The position numbers and the translations under genes were made by a program. Below, one piece after another: positions 1-8,510 of a stretch of 46,903 bases of DNA; the stretch's first letter is position 1; every line of letters starts with the position of its first letter. Below the pieces are notes generated by a model. It saw only the letters and a list, made by a program, of their open reading frames with translations. It made no database searches and had not been told where the DNA came from. Source of the DNA: Rikenellaceae bacterium (GTDB taxonomy: Bacteria > Bacteroidota > Bacteroidia > Bacteroidales > Rikenellaceae); the NCBI GenBank assembly GCA_015060015.1, contig SUZG01000013.1:1-46903 (forward strand), written 5' to 3'.

Positions 1-322
1 AGGTTTGACGGAGTAAAGTAAGCACTTTTATCCCATTCAGTAGAGCAAGGGAGGAAATTTTCCTCTCTGCTTACTGAAGTTATCTCAAACCGATAATTCC
101 GTTGCATTTATTAGTTGAATTTGCGTTCTATAAAAATTCGCCACGGCGAGAGATGTATGACATATTCAGTGATGGCCTTTACACAAACTAAACACTAACC
201 ATACCACCACCTTCGGACATCATACACCTCCCGCAGAAGCATATACTATCCAAATTTTACACACATAACCACTACCGACACCACTCTGGCATCGGCAGAA
301 AACTCTCTATTTCTGATTGTGG
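1..322. other. Non-coding left edge with imperfect hairpin
   Basis: No convincing gene is visible here. The first 21 bases can be read on the plus strand as six codons and a TAA stop, so the tail of a plus-strand gene may enter from outside the window, but this is too short to judge. An imperfect stem-loop at 39-75 (core GAGGAAA-T-TTTCCTC at 51-65) could be that gene's terminator, although no T-tract follows it. The rest is AT-rich with no recognised motif. Confidence 0.3.
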
Positions 323-739
323 CTAAATACGAAGTCGGCAAAGCGTGTAGAGATAATAGACAACACGCAGTGACGACCTGAAACTATTATATTCAAAGAT
401 GCGAGTTATATGTCCGGCGTGACGCAGATGTATTGCCGCCGACATTATCTTCTCCACCTCGACCTTCTGACGCAGCACAACACGCGACGTCGAGGTCTGT
501 GCCTTGGCTGTCGGGGAGTTGTTTACAACATTATTCCGCGATGTATTAAGCGTCAGAAGGGCCTGACACTGCTCAATGCTACACGAGGAGTGCTTTACCC
601 TCTCCGCAGTGTTATTCCCCGCCGCTGACAGGCTTTCGGCAATGGTATTTTGAGCCGTTTTCTCCGACAAAGCAGAGTCTGACACTCCCCACGCAAGGTA
701 GAGTGCAAAGCACAACATTATCATCAAAAATCGCCTCAT
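323..739 (-). CDS. Small exported protein of unknown function
   Basis: I do not recognise this 138-aa product. It begins with a clear signal peptide or single N-terminal membrane segment (basic MRRF, then a hydrophobic run to about residue 20), followed by a polar Ser/Asn/Thr-rich stretch and a C-terminal half rich in Arg and His. A GTG two codons upstream (745) is an alternative start; the ATG at 739 is preferred. It begins about 25 bp after the stop of the TonB-like gene on the same strand, so the two are probably co-transcribed and this may be an accessory envelope protein (inference). The low-complexity composition leaves a real chance that the reading frame is not expressed. Confidence 0.45.
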   Translation of the reverse strand: MRRFLMIMLCFALYLAWGVSDSALSEKTAQNTIAESLSAAGNNTAERVKHSSCSIEQCQALLTLNTSRNNVVNNSPTAKAQTSTSRVVLRQKVEVEKIMSAAIHLRHAGHITRIFEYNSFRSSLRVVYYLYTLCRLRI

Positions 740-763
740 CTTCACTATCTTTCTTCAAAAAAT

Positions 764-1660
764 CTACTGCGGAATAAATGTATAGGTGATTGTTCCGCTA
801 TGCTTTTCGGGAGCAGAATTGTCGATGTTAAATCGCGATGCACGAGCTGCACGCAACGCCTCCTGACGCATCATTTCGTCGCCTCCCGACTCAACGCGTG
901 CCGATATGACATTGCCGCCTCTGTCAAGCGTCACAGCAACAACAACCTGACCGCCCGCATCACATTTATAGGCTGGAATCCTCAAATCAACCCTCTTGCG
1001 TACGGGGTTCTTGAACTCAAAACGCACCGTAACTCCGCCCTTGTATTTGGAGTCTTTCTGCTCCTTGCCCTTATCTTCGTTTGAGCCTCTGTCGGCATCG
1101 AGTATAGCCTGTGCCTCCTTCAATCCCGCCTCATAGGCCTTACGGTTTGCCGCCATACGGGCCTCCGCCTCCTCGGCGGCACGATTCAACTCTGCCGTTT
1201 GAGTACCTCGGTCATCTTTCAGATTTTCATTCAGCATAGCGTCATTCGATTGCAGGTTACGCACCTCCGACCAGTCAATCTCCGACTGGCGTTTCATCTC
1301 TATCTCACGCTGCAAGCGTTCCTTCTCGGCCTCCAGCTCGGCCAGCGTCTGCAAATCAACATAGATACCCTGAATGTGCGGCTTCGAGCCAATCACAATC
1401 TTTGACGAGAAGAAAACGATACCCAGCACGAGGTAAGCCACAATCATCACACTCAATCCGATGCGGTGGTCATAAGCCCATTCACCGGCGTCCTGTTTCT
1501 TCGGCTCGAAGGGCAATCCCATACGCTTACGACGCTTCGGGCGAGGCTTCTGCCCCGCCTCGGCCGGCGATTTGGCTGGCGATTTATCAGGCGATGAGGG
1601 GCGTGACAAACCTCCCCCACCCTGCATCTGTGGCTCTTTTATTTCGTTATCTCTCTCCAT
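764..1660 (-). CDS. TonB-family energy transducer
   Basis: A 298-aa protein with the layout of a TonB transducer. A cytoplasmic N-terminus of about 70 residues is rich in Pro, Lys and Arg. One membrane segment (SVMIVAYLVLGIVFF) lies near residues 70-90. A long charged, probably coiled-coil periplasmic linker (about 105-200) is followed by a C-terminal TonB domain whose final 85 residues include VVAVTLDRGGNVISARV and end in TYTFIPQ. Such proteins pass proton-motive energy from an ExbB/ExbD complex to outer-membrane receptors; no exbB or exbD is in this window. Bacteroidetes carry many TonB paralogues, so the partner receptor cannot be named. A promoter at 1676-1706 points into the gene. The small exported protein follows downstream. 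Confidence 0.8.
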   Translation of the reverse strand: MERDNEIKEPQMQGGGGLSRPSSPDKSPAKSPAEAGQKPRPKRRKRMGLPFEPKKQDAGEWAYDHRIGLSVMIVAYLVLGIVFFSSKIVIGSKPHIQGIYVDLQTLAELEAEKERLQREIEMKRQSEIDWSEVRNLQSNDAMLNENLKDDRGTQTAELNRAAEEAEARMAANRKAYEAGLKEAQAILDADRGSNEDKGKEQKDSKYKGGVTVRFEFKNPVRKRVDLRIPAYKCDAGGQVVVAVTLDRGGNVISARVESGGDEMMRQEALRAARASRFNIDNSAPEKHSGTITYTFIPQ

Positions 1661-1675
1661 AGATAATCAGCACCA

Positions 1676-1706
1676 CAAAAGTAGCGTTTTTTTATGAAAT
1701 ATTAAA
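1676..1706 (-). promoter_or_regulatory. Promoter for TonB-like gene
   Basis: On the minus strand the -7 box TACTTTTG (plus 1676-1683) fits the Bacteroidetes consensus TAnnTTTG. A TTTA at plus 1703-1706, 19 bp upstream, is a near match to the -33 TTTG. The start codon is 15 bp downstream, giving a very short leader. Confidence 0.5.
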
Positions 1707-1786
1707 GCACTGACAACTTTTTTGAGTCCTCGGGTGAGCCGACAAGCAAAAATTAGGGCAAACCGATAATATATTTCGCATTTTTA

Positions 1787-1817
1787 CTTGCAGGCCAGCA
1801 AAAATTTAGTAAATTTG
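1787..1817 (+). promoter_or_regulatory. Promoter for glpABC
   Basis: CTTG at 1787-1790 and TAAATTTG at 1810-1817 are separated by 19 bp, matching the Bacteroidetes -33/-7 pattern. Transcription would begin near 1824 and leave a leader of about 45 nt before the glpA ATG. No other plus-strand gene lies upstream, so this is the likely operon promoter. Confidence 0.6.
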
Positions 1818-1867
1818 TTGTTTGATGAATGACTTTGTCATTCGGGTAAGCAATACGGGTTTTGACT

Positions 1868-3550
1868 ATGCGACAGAACGGAAATAATCATTACGACGTT
1901 ATCGTCATCGGCGGCGGAGTCACGGGAGCAGGCACAGCACGCGACTGTGCTATGCGTGGTCTGCATACGCTGCTGGTGGAACGCAAGGATTTCACCGCCG
2001 GAGCCACAGGTCGCAATCACGGACTGCTGCATAGCGGAGCACGCTACGCAATGACCGATCAGGAGTCCGCCTCGGAGTGTATCCGCGAAAACAAGATTCT
2101 GCGTCGCATAGCAAGTCACTGCGTGGAGCCTACGGGCGGCCTGTTCATCACTCTTCCGGAGGACGACCTCTCGTATCAGACAAAGTTCATCAAGGCGTGC
2201 CACCGTGCCGGCATCATCGCCAAGGCCATAGACCCCAAGGAGGCTATACTTATGGAGTCGTCGGTAAATCCCGACATCATAGGAGCTGTGACCGTTCCCG
2301 ATGGAGCAATCGACCCGTTCCGACTCACTACGGCAAACATTATGGACGCCCAGCTGCACGGAGCCGACATCGTCACATATCACGAGGTTACAGGCTTCGT
2401 AAAGAGTCAGAACCGCATCGAGGGTGTAAAGTTACGCAGCCACAGCGGCGAGGAATCGACCTATTATGCCGATGTAGTGATAAATGCGTGCGGCATCTGG
2501 GGACACAGGGTCGCAAAGCTGGCGGGTGTGGAGGTAAATATGTTCCCCGCCAAAGGTGCTCTGCTCATATTCGGCCACCGAGTGAACAATGTTGTGATAA
2601 ACCGCTGCCGCAAGCCTGCGGATGCCGATATTCTGGTGCCGGGCGATACCATCTCGCTGATAGGCACAACATCGAGCCGTATACCATACGAGGATATAGA
2701 CAGGAATGACGTGACGCCCGAGGAGGTGGATATCCTGCTGCGTGAGGGCTCGCGTCTTGCTCCCATACTTTCACAGACACGCATCCTGCGAGCCTACTCC
2801 GGAGTGCGACCATTGGTGGCAGCCGACAACGACCCGTCGGGGCGTAACATAAGTCGTGGCATAGTATGTCTTGACCACGCAGAACGCGACGGCGTGGAGG
2901 GCTTCATAACCATTACGGGCGGTAAGCTGATGACCTATCGTCTGATGGCCGAGATGGCGACAAATCTGGCGTGCCGAAAGCTAAGCAAGAAGGCCCATTG
3001 CCAGACTGCAACCACCCCACTACCCGGCTCCGAGCCAAACAAAGAGCCGAAGCGTGGCAAGTCGCACATCATTGAGATAGGCATAGAGCAGAAGGCCGCC
3101 AAGGGACGACACGGAACGATGAGCCGTTACATACATTCGCACAACGCCATTGACGATGCTCTGGTGTGCGAGTGCGAGCAGGTATCGGTAGGCGAGGTAA
3201 ACTATGCTATCAACAGCCTGCACGTGCATAACCTGATAAATCTGCGTCGTCGTACAAGGATGGGAATGGGAACGTGTCAGGGCGAGATATGTGCGTGTCG
3301 TGCCGCAGGTCTGCTTGGCAAGGCCAACAGCTGTGCCGAGAGGAGTCTGAACGATATGGCCGCCTTCCTCAACGAACGCTGGAAGGGAATGTATCCCATT
3401 GCATGGGGCGACACATTGGCAGAGGTGCAATTTACATCGTGGCTCTATAAGGGCGTATGCGGCTTGCAACCCGGCAAAGACGAGGAGAATGACTGTTGCA
3501 ACGAAAGCAGCAAAGAGATATCCAACGGAGAAAACGGCGAAAAAGAGTAG
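1868..3550 (+). CDS. glpA: Anaerobic glycerol-3-phosphate dehydrogenase subunit A
   Basis: FAD-dependent catalytic subunit (560 aa) that oxidises sn-glycerol 3-phosphate to dihydroxyacetone phosphate. The N-terminus carries the dinucleotide-binding motif DVIVIGGGVTGAGTARDC, followed by the family stretch GRNHGLLHSGARY. The C-terminal third has a BFD-like [2Fe-2S] domain with the cysteines of VCECEQVSVGEV and GTCQGEICACRAAGLL. This A-type tail separates it from the aerobic GlpD. A TTG two codons upstream (1862) is also open; the ATG at 1868 is preferred. The glpB start lies 5 bp after the stop and glpC follows, so all three subunits of the membrane-linked complex are present, feeding electrons to menaquinone. 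No glpK or glpF is in the window. Confidence 0.92.
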   Translation: MRQNGNNHYDVIVIGGGVTGAGTARDCAMRGLHTLLVERKDFTAGATGRNHGLLHSGARYAMTDQESASECIRENKILRRIASHCVEPTGGLFITLPEDDLSYQTKFIKACHRAGIIAKAIDPKEAILMESSVNPDIIGAVTVPDGAIDPFRLTTANIMDAQLHGADIVTYHEVTGFVKSQNRIEGVKLRSHSGEESTYYADVVINACGIWGHRVAKLAGVEVNMFPAKGALLIFGHRVNNVVINRCRKPADADILVPGDTISLIGTTSSRIPYEDIDRNDVTPEEVDILLREGSRLAPILSQTRILRAYSGVRPLVAADNDPSGRNISRGIVCLDHAERDGVEGFITITGGKLMTYRLMAEMATNLACRKLSKKAHCQTATTPLPGSEPNKEPKRGKSHIIEIGIEQKAAKGRHGTMSRYIHSHNAIDDALVCECEQVSVGEVNYAINSLHVHNLINLRRRTRMGMGTCQGEICACRAAGLLGKANSCAERSLNDMAAFLNERWKGMYPIAWGDTLAEVQFTSWLYKGVCGLQPGKDEENDCCNESSKEISNGENGEKE

Positions 3551-3555
3551 AGGCA

Positions 3556-4785
3556 ATGAGATACGACACCATCATAATAGGAGGAGGTTTAAGCGGACTT
3601 TGTTGCGGCATATCGCTTGCACGTCAGGGTCAGCAGGTGGCCATTGTGTCGGCAGGACAGAGTGCCTTGCACTTCTGCTCCGGCTCGTTTGAGCTGTATG
3701 GCCGATGCGAAAACCCGTTGGAGGGCATTGCATCTCTGCCCGAAGAACACCCTTATCAGAAGATGGGCGTCGAACTTACGGCCTCGTATGCCGAGCAGGT
3801 AAAGGAGATTTTTGAGGCAGCCGCAATAAAGTGTACTGGCGAGGCGACCCGCAACCACTACTGCCTCACACCGATAGGAGTTATCAAACCTGTATGGCTG
3901 ACACTCAACGACTATGCACGTTTTGAGTCGCCCGACAGGATACCCTGGCGTAAGGTGGCACTTGTGAATTTTGAGGGTTATCTCGACTTCTACCCGCAGT
4001 TTATCGCAAGCGGACTTGCCAAGTATGGTGTAAAGAGTGATATTCACTCGCTTTCTCTCACGGCATTCGACAACCTGCGAGAGAGCTCAACCGAGATGCG
4101 AGCCACCAACATCGCACGCATTATGACGGGTGAGATTCTGGAACAGATTGCCGCCTACCTTAACAGCCACGCCGGCGATGCCGAGGCTCTGTTCCTCCCC
4201 GCCGCCTTTGGCCTGTTTGATGATACGGCGGTAGCCGAGTTGCGTACGATGGTGAGCCTGCCTCTCTATTTCATCCCCACGATGCCGGCATCAGTGCCGG
4301 GGGTACGCACGCAGATTCAGTTGCAAGGCTATTTTCAAAAGATTGGAGGCACGTATCTGCTCGGCGACAATGTTGTAAGCGGCGAGATAGAGGAGGGACG
4401 ATTAAAGTCGGTAAAGACTGCTAATCACGGTGATATGAGCCTTTCGGCCACAAACTTCGTGATTGCATCGGGCAGTTTTTTCAGTCACGGGTTGATAGCC
4501 TCACAGGAGAGCATCAGAGAGCCTATCTTCGGGTTGGATATCTATGCCGATGAGCAGCGAGAGGAGTGGTATGACAAGGATTTATACTCTCATCAGGCCT
4601 ATATGGGCTATGGTGTTATAACCGACAGTAAATTCCGTTGCAGCATCGGTGGCAGGAGTATAGAAAACCTCTACGCCGCAGGCTCCATTTTAGCCCACCA
4701 GAACGCCCTTGACGAGGGTACGGGTGGAGGTGTAGCCATCACCACAGCACTATTTGTAGCAGACGAGATATTACGCAGCAAGTAG
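3556..4785 (+). CDS. glpB: Anaerobic glycerol-3-phosphate dehydrogenase subunit B
   Basis: A 409-aa flavoprotein subunit. Its N-terminus has a second dinucleotide fold (YDTIIIGGGLSGLCCGISLA) and its C-terminus a flavin-binding end containing LDEGTGGGVAITTALFVADE. GlpB is thought to relay electrons from GlpA toward the membrane subunit GlpC. The frame is open 60 bp further upstream, but the ATG at 3556 begins exactly at the conserved flavoprotein N-terminus, is preceded by AGAGG and lies just after the glpA stop. Its placement between glpA and glpC matches the standard operon. Confidence 0.88.
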   Translation: MRYDTIIIGGGLSGLCCGISLARQGQQVAIVSAGQSALHFCSGSFELYGRCENPLEGIASLPEEHPYQKMGVELTASYAEQVKEIFEAAAIKCTGEATRNHYCLTPIGVIKPVWLTLNDYARFESPDRIPWRKVALVNFEGYLDFYPQFIASGLAKYGVKSDIHSLSLTAFDNLRESSTEMRATNIARIMTGEILEQIAAYLNSHAGDAEALFLPAAFGLFDDTAVAELRTMVSLPLYFIPTMPASVPGVRTQIQLQGYFQKIGGTYLLGDNVVSGEIEEGRLKSVKTANHGDMSLSATNFVIASGSFFSHGLIASQESIREPIFGLDIYADEQREEWYDKDLYSHQAYMGYGVITDSKFRCSIGGRSIENLYAAGSILAHQNALDEGTGGGVAITTALFVADEILRSK

Positions 4786-4809
4786 CGTGAGATATTTTTA
4801 TAAACGACT

Positions 4810-6060
4810 ATGAGCCAAGACAAAAGCAAAATAACCAACAGCAGCTTCGAGCAGTGCATAAAGTGTACTATCTGTACGGTTTATTGCCCCGTCACGGCCG
4901 TAAATGCCGAGTACCCCGGCCCCAAGCAAGCAGGACCTGACGGCGAACGCTATCGTCTGAAAAAGCCGATGTTCTATGACGAGGCGTTGAAGTATTGCCT
5001 CAACTGCAAACGCTGCGAGGTGGTATGCCCTTCGAATGTGAAGATTGGCGACATAATTCAGCTCGCACGCATAAAGTACAGCACATCATCGCCCCGACTG
5101 AGAGATTACATTCTCGCAAACACCGATTTTGTAGGCTCCATATCGACGAAGATGTCGAAGATAGTGAACGCCACGCTGAAACACCCCGACGTGAAGAGCA
5201 TTTTGGAAGCGACACTCGCCATCGACTCTCACCGAGATTTTCCGAGCTATGCCGACGAGCAGTTCACCGAGTGGTATCAACGGGAGGCGAAACAGGAACA
5301 GGAGAGTTTTCGGCACAGCGTTACATATTTCCACGGTTGCTACGTCAATTACAACTATCCGCAACTGGGCCGTGACCTTATCACGCTGCTCAATGCCGTA
5401 GGTTATGGTGTAAGACTGATGGATAAGGAGAGGTGTTGCGGCGTAGCCAAGATATCAAATCAACTGATAAAGCAGGCTACACGCGATGCAAAACGCAACC
5501 TCGCGGAGATTCGCACTGCCGTTGCCCGCGGCGAGGAGGTCATTGCGACGAGCTCGACCTGCTCGTTCACGATGCGTGATGAGTACAGGCACATCCTCGG
5601 CCTTGACAATAGCGACGTAAGGGAGAAGATAAACCTCGCAACGCGATTTATCTACCGACTTATAGATTCTGGAGAGATTAAACTCATCTTCCGTGACGAT
5701 TTCAGGCGACGCATAGCCTACCACGCACCATGTCACTTGGAAAAATTAGGCTGGACCATATACTCCACCTCGCTGCTGCGTATGATTCCGGGACTGGAAC
5801 TTGTTATGCTCGACTCGCAATGTTGCGGCATAGCGGGCACATACGGCTTCAAGCGTGAGAACTATCGCTATTCGCAGGCCATAGGCGAGCCGCTGTTCCG
5901 ACAGATAAAATATTCGGGTGTAGATGTCGTGGCGACCGATTGCGAGACCTGCAAGTGGCAGATAGAGATGTCGGCAGGCGTGAAGGTTGAGCATCCGATA
6001 TCGCTACTCGCAGAGGCTCTCGACATTGAGGCAACACGAGTTGCGAATGGTGTAGAATAG
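4810..6060 (+). CDS. glpC: Anaerobic glycerol-3-phosphate dehydrogenase subunit C
   Basis: The 416-aa iron-sulfur subunit that anchors the GlpAB dimer and transfers electrons to the quinone pool. Two ferredoxin-type clusters are evident in the first 85 residues: CIKCTICTVYCP and CLNCKRCEVVCP. Two CCG (cysteine-rich) domains follow, one with FHGCYVNYNY then ERCCGVAK, the other with YHAPCHLEKLG then SQCCGIAGTYG, the signature of GlpC, HdrB and LutA-type proteins. A DCETC motif lies near the end. It starts 24 bp after glpB. No terminator hairpin is seen between it and the lpxC promoter. Confidence 0.9.
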   Translation: MSQDKSKITNSSFEQCIKCTICTVYCPVTAVNAEYPGPKQAGPDGERYRLKKPMFYDEALKYCLNCKRCEVVCPSNVKIGDIIQLARIKYSTSSPRLRDYILANTDFVGSISTKMSKIVNATLKHPDVKSILEATLAIDSHRDFPSYADEQFTEWYQREAKQEQESFRHSVTYFHGCYVNYNYPQLGRDLITLLNAVGYGVRLMDKERCCGVAKISNQLIKQATRDAKRNLAEIRTAVARGEEVIATSSTCSFTMRDEYRHILGLDNSDVREKINLATRFIYRLIDSGEIKLIFRDDFRRRIAYHAPCHLEKLGWTIYSTSLLRMIPGLELVMLDSQCCGIAGTYGFKRENYRYSQAIGEPLFRQIKYSGVDVVATDCETCKWQIEMSAGVKVEHPISLLAEALDIEATRVANGVE

Positions 6061-6098
6061 CTGATACTTAACCTTGTGTATAATATATCAATACTATA

Positions 6099-6131
6099 TT
6101 TGGTTTAGTTACCAAAATATTTGTATATTTG
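6099..6131 (+). promoter_or_regulatory. Promoter for lpxC-fabZ/lpxA with inverted repeat
   Basis: TTTG (6099-6102), a 21-bp gap and TATATTTG (6124-6131) form a Bacteroidetes promoter about 48 bp before the lpxC start. An inverted repeat TTTGGT-N6-ACCAAA (6099-6116) overlaps the -33 box and spacer, so a regulator could bind there; this may also be chance in AT-rich DNA. Confidence 0.6.
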
Positions 6132-6178
6132 CACGCGTTTTATAGAAAATTTGAAATTTTAACTAAAAGAATTTATAT

Positions 6179-7570
6179 ATGCAGACTAACCAGCAAACCC
6201 TCGCCGGAGCAATCTCATTCTCGGGCAAAGGTTTACATACAGGTGTAAATGTAAATATGACCGTTAATCCAGCCGAGGCGAATCACGGTATCGTCTTTCG
6301 TCGCGTCGATTTGGAGGGTCAGCCCACCGTTCCCGCCCTGTGCGAGTATGTGAACGACACCTCTCGTGGTACCACCATAGAGAAAGGTGCTGCAAAGGTG
6401 AGCACCGTAGAGCATATCGTGTCGGCCCTCTGGACTATGGGCGTAGATAATGCGTTGATTGACATTGACGGTCCCGAGACCCCCATTATGGATGGCTCGG
6501 CACGCGAATATGTAGCCTCTATTGAGGAGGTGGGACTCGTTGAGCAGAATGCTCCACGCAAGTATTACGAGGTTACCGAGAAGCAGGTATATACCATTCC
6601 CGACAAGGGCGTGGCTATCATCATCTATCCCGACGATGAGTTTACAGTATCGGTACACGTCGATTACAACTCGAAGGTCATCGGCAACCAATACGCCACA
6701 CTCGATATGTTCAACGAGTATGCCGAGAAGATTGCCCCTTGCCGTACATTCGTATTCCTGCACGAGTTGGAGCCGCTGCTCAAGATGAACCTCATCAAGG
6801 GTGGTGACCTGGACAACGCTATCGTCGTTGTGGAGAATCCCGTATCAGACGAGCAGCTGGACCACTTGAAGAAGATTTTCAACAAGGACGACATCCGCGT
6901 TACGGGCGGTTACCTGAATAACCTTCAGCTCCGTTCTCGCAACGAGCTGGCTCGTCATAAGTTGCTCGACCTGCTTGGCGACTTCGCCCTGCTGGGTATG
7001 CGTATCAAGGGTCGTGTATGGGCATCACGCCCCGGTCACTATGCCAACACCGAGTTTATGAAGCAGCTTCTGGCGACAATCCGTCGTGATGGCGAGAAGC
7101 CTGCATTCAAGTACAGTGCATCGAAGCCCGCAGTGATGGACATCAACGAGATTCGTCGTCTGTTGCCCCACCGCTACCCCTTCCTACTGGTTGATAAGGT
7201 CTTCTACCTCGACGAGAACTCTATCGGTGCAGTGAAGAATGTCACAGCCAACGAGCCACAGTTTACGGGTCACTTCCCCGAGGAGCCCGTTATGCCGGGT
7301 GTGTTGCTGGTTGAGGCTATGGCACAGGCCGGAGGTCTTATCGTCTTGAAGAATATTGAAAACCCTGCCGATTACTCAACCTACTTCCTGCGTATCGACA
7401 ACGTGCGTTTCAAGCGTAAGGTTGTGCCGGGCGACACCATGCAGATTGAGGCTCATCTTGTAGAGCCTATGCGTCGCGGCATCGCCTCTATACTTGGTAA
7501 GGTGTTTGTTGGCGGTCAGCTGGCTTGCGAGGCTACTATGATGGCCCAGATTGTTAAGAATAAAAACTAA
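6179..7570 (+). CDS. lpxC/fabZ: Bifunctional LpxC deacetylase / FabZ dehydratase
   Basis: A 463-aa fusion found in Bacteroidetes. Residues 1 to about 310 are UDP-3-O-acyl-N-acetylglucosamine deacetylase, the committed step of lipid A synthesis. Zinc and catalytic residues are recognisable in STVEHIVSALW, in RHKLLDLLGD and in the late His of RPGHY. Residues from about 320 on form a 3-hydroxyacyl-ACP dehydratase with a hot-dog fold, beginning DINEIRRLLPHRYPFLLVDK and containing the active-site GHFPEEPVMPGVLLVEAMAQ. The fusion links consumption of hydroxyacyl chains for lipid A with fatty acid elongation. lpxA follows 12 bp downstream in the same unit. Confidence 0.95.
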   Translation: MQTNQQTLAGAISFSGKGLHTGVNVNMTVNPAEANHGIVFRRVDLEGQPTVPALCEYVNDTSRGTTIEKGAAKVSTVEHIVSALWTMGVDNALIDIDGPETPIMDGSAREYVASIEEVGLVEQNAPRKYYEVTEKQVYTIPDKGVAIIIYPDDEFTVSVHVDYNSKVIGNQYATLDMFNEYAEKIAPCRTFVFLHELEPLLKMNLIKGGDLDNAIVVVENPVSDEQLDHLKKIFNKDDIRVTGGYLNNLQLRSRNELARHKLLDLLGDFALLGMRIKGRVWASRPGHYANTEFMKQLLATIRRDGEKPAFKYSASKPAVMDINEIRRLLPHRYPFLLVDKVFYLDENSIGAVKNVTANEPQFTGHFPEEPVMPGVLLVEAMAQAGGLIVLKNIENPADYSTYFLRIDNVRFKRKVVPGDTMQIEAHLVEPMRRGIASILGKVFVGGQLACEATMMAQIVKNKN

Positions 7571-7582
7571 ACCACTTAAATT

Positions 7583-8377
7583 ATGATAAGCACACAAGCA
7601 TTTGTTCATCCCGACGCCAAGATTGGCAAGAATGTTACAATTGAGCCCTTCGCATACATTGCCGGCGATGTTGTCATCGGCGACGACTGCTGGATTGGCC
7701 CGTCGGCAGTTATTCACGACGGTGCCCGTATCGGCAAGGGTTGCAAGATTCACTCTTTCGCATCTATCGCCTGCACACCGCAGGATTTGAAGTTTGCCGG
7801 CGAGAAGAGCCTTGCAGAGATTGGCGACAACAACGAGATTCGCGAATGTGTTACAATCAGCCGAGGCACAGCCTCTCGCGGCACTACAAAGATTGGCAAC
7901 AACAACCTTATTATGGCCTATGCCCACGTCGCACACGACTGCGAGGTAGGCAGCAACTGCGTCATCGTAAATGGCGTATCACTGGCCGGCGAGGTTGAGG
8001 TTGGCGACTGGGTTGTCATCGGCGGTCATACGGCTGTACACCAGTGGGTACATATCGGCGACCACGCAATGATTCAGGGTATGTCGGGCGTTACGAAGGA
8101 TATTCCGCCCTACATCACAGCATCACGCGACGACCACTATGCCGGCATCAACAAGATTGGTCTTTCGCGTCGTGGCTTCACTCACGAGCAGATTATGGCC
8201 ATCCACGATGTATGCCGCATTCTGTTCCAGAGTGATTTGAACTACCTGAACGCCTGCGATAAGGTTGAGGCAGAGATTCCACAATCTCCCGAGAGAGATT
8301 ACCTGCTCAACTTCGTACGTTCTTCGCAGCGTGGCGTTATCAAACCCTATGTGAAGAAGTCTGCATCGGCAGAGTAA
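7583..8377 (+). CDS. lpxA: Acyl-ACP--UDP-N-acetylglucosamine O-acyltransferase
   Basis: A 264-aa cytoplasmic trimeric enzyme that attaches a 3-hydroxyacyl chain to UDP-GlcNAc, the first lipid A step. The N-terminal two thirds are left-handed beta-helix hexapeptide repeats (for example AKIGKNVTIEPFAYIAGDV). The catalytic His lies in AYAHVAHDCEVG and the IGGHTAVHQWVHIGDHA segment is typical of LpxA. The C-terminal helical domain (about 190-264) completes the family length. It follows the lpxC/fabZ fusion, so the acylase, deacetylase and dehydratase are made together. A strong terminator follows. Confidence 0.95.
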   Translation: MISTQAFVHPDAKIGKNVTIEPFAYIAGDVVIGDDCWIGPSAVIHDGARIGKGCKIHSFASIACTPQDLKFAGEKSLAEIGDNNEIRECVTISRGTASRGTTKIGNNNLIMAYAHVAHDCEVGSNCVIVNGVSLAGEVEVGDWVVIGGHTAVHQWVHIGDHAMIQGMSGVTKDIPPYITASRDDHYAGINKIGLSRRGFTHEQIMAIHDVCRILFQSDLNYLNACDKVEAEIPQSPERDYLLNFVRSSQRGVIKPYVKKSASAE

Positions 8378-8400
8378 CATTCGGTTGCGGTATTAATAAA

Positions 8401-8438
8401 ACAAGGCTTGGAGAACAAACTCCAAGCCTTGTTTTTTT
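8401..8438 (+). terminator. Rho-independent terminator after lpxA
   Basis: A perfect 13-bp stem ACAAGGCTTGGAG / CTCCAAGCCTTGT (8401-8413 and 8420-8432) with a 6-nt loop, followed by a run of T (8432-8438). Confidence 0.85.
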
Positions 8439-8453
8439 GTGGGGAAGTTAGAG

Positions 8454-8510
8454 AATTTAGGGAGATTAAGGAATTCACTAAACTCCCTAAATTCACTAAA
8501 CTCCTTAAAA
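8454..8510. repeat. Short repeat array with inverted and direct copies
   Basis: AATTTAGGGAG (8454-8464) and CTCCCTAAATT (8483-8493) are perfect inverted arms. A 15-bp direct repeat AATTCACTAAACTCC occurs twice (from 8472 and from 8490). The array lies between the lpxA terminator and the sirtuin gene and includes the sirtuin stop codon. It could fold as a hairpin at the 3' end of the minus-strand operon. Confidence 0.55.

Noticed and set aside
1838..2383. 181-codon minus-strand frame opposite glpA
   Set aside because: Antisense shadow of a well-supported gene, Cys/Ser-rich with no recognisable domain.
6061..6178. Terminator after glpC from the TTTGGT/ACCAAA hairpin
   Set aside because: The 6-bp stem is weak, has no T-run directly after it and overlaps a good promoter, so an operator or chance is more likely.
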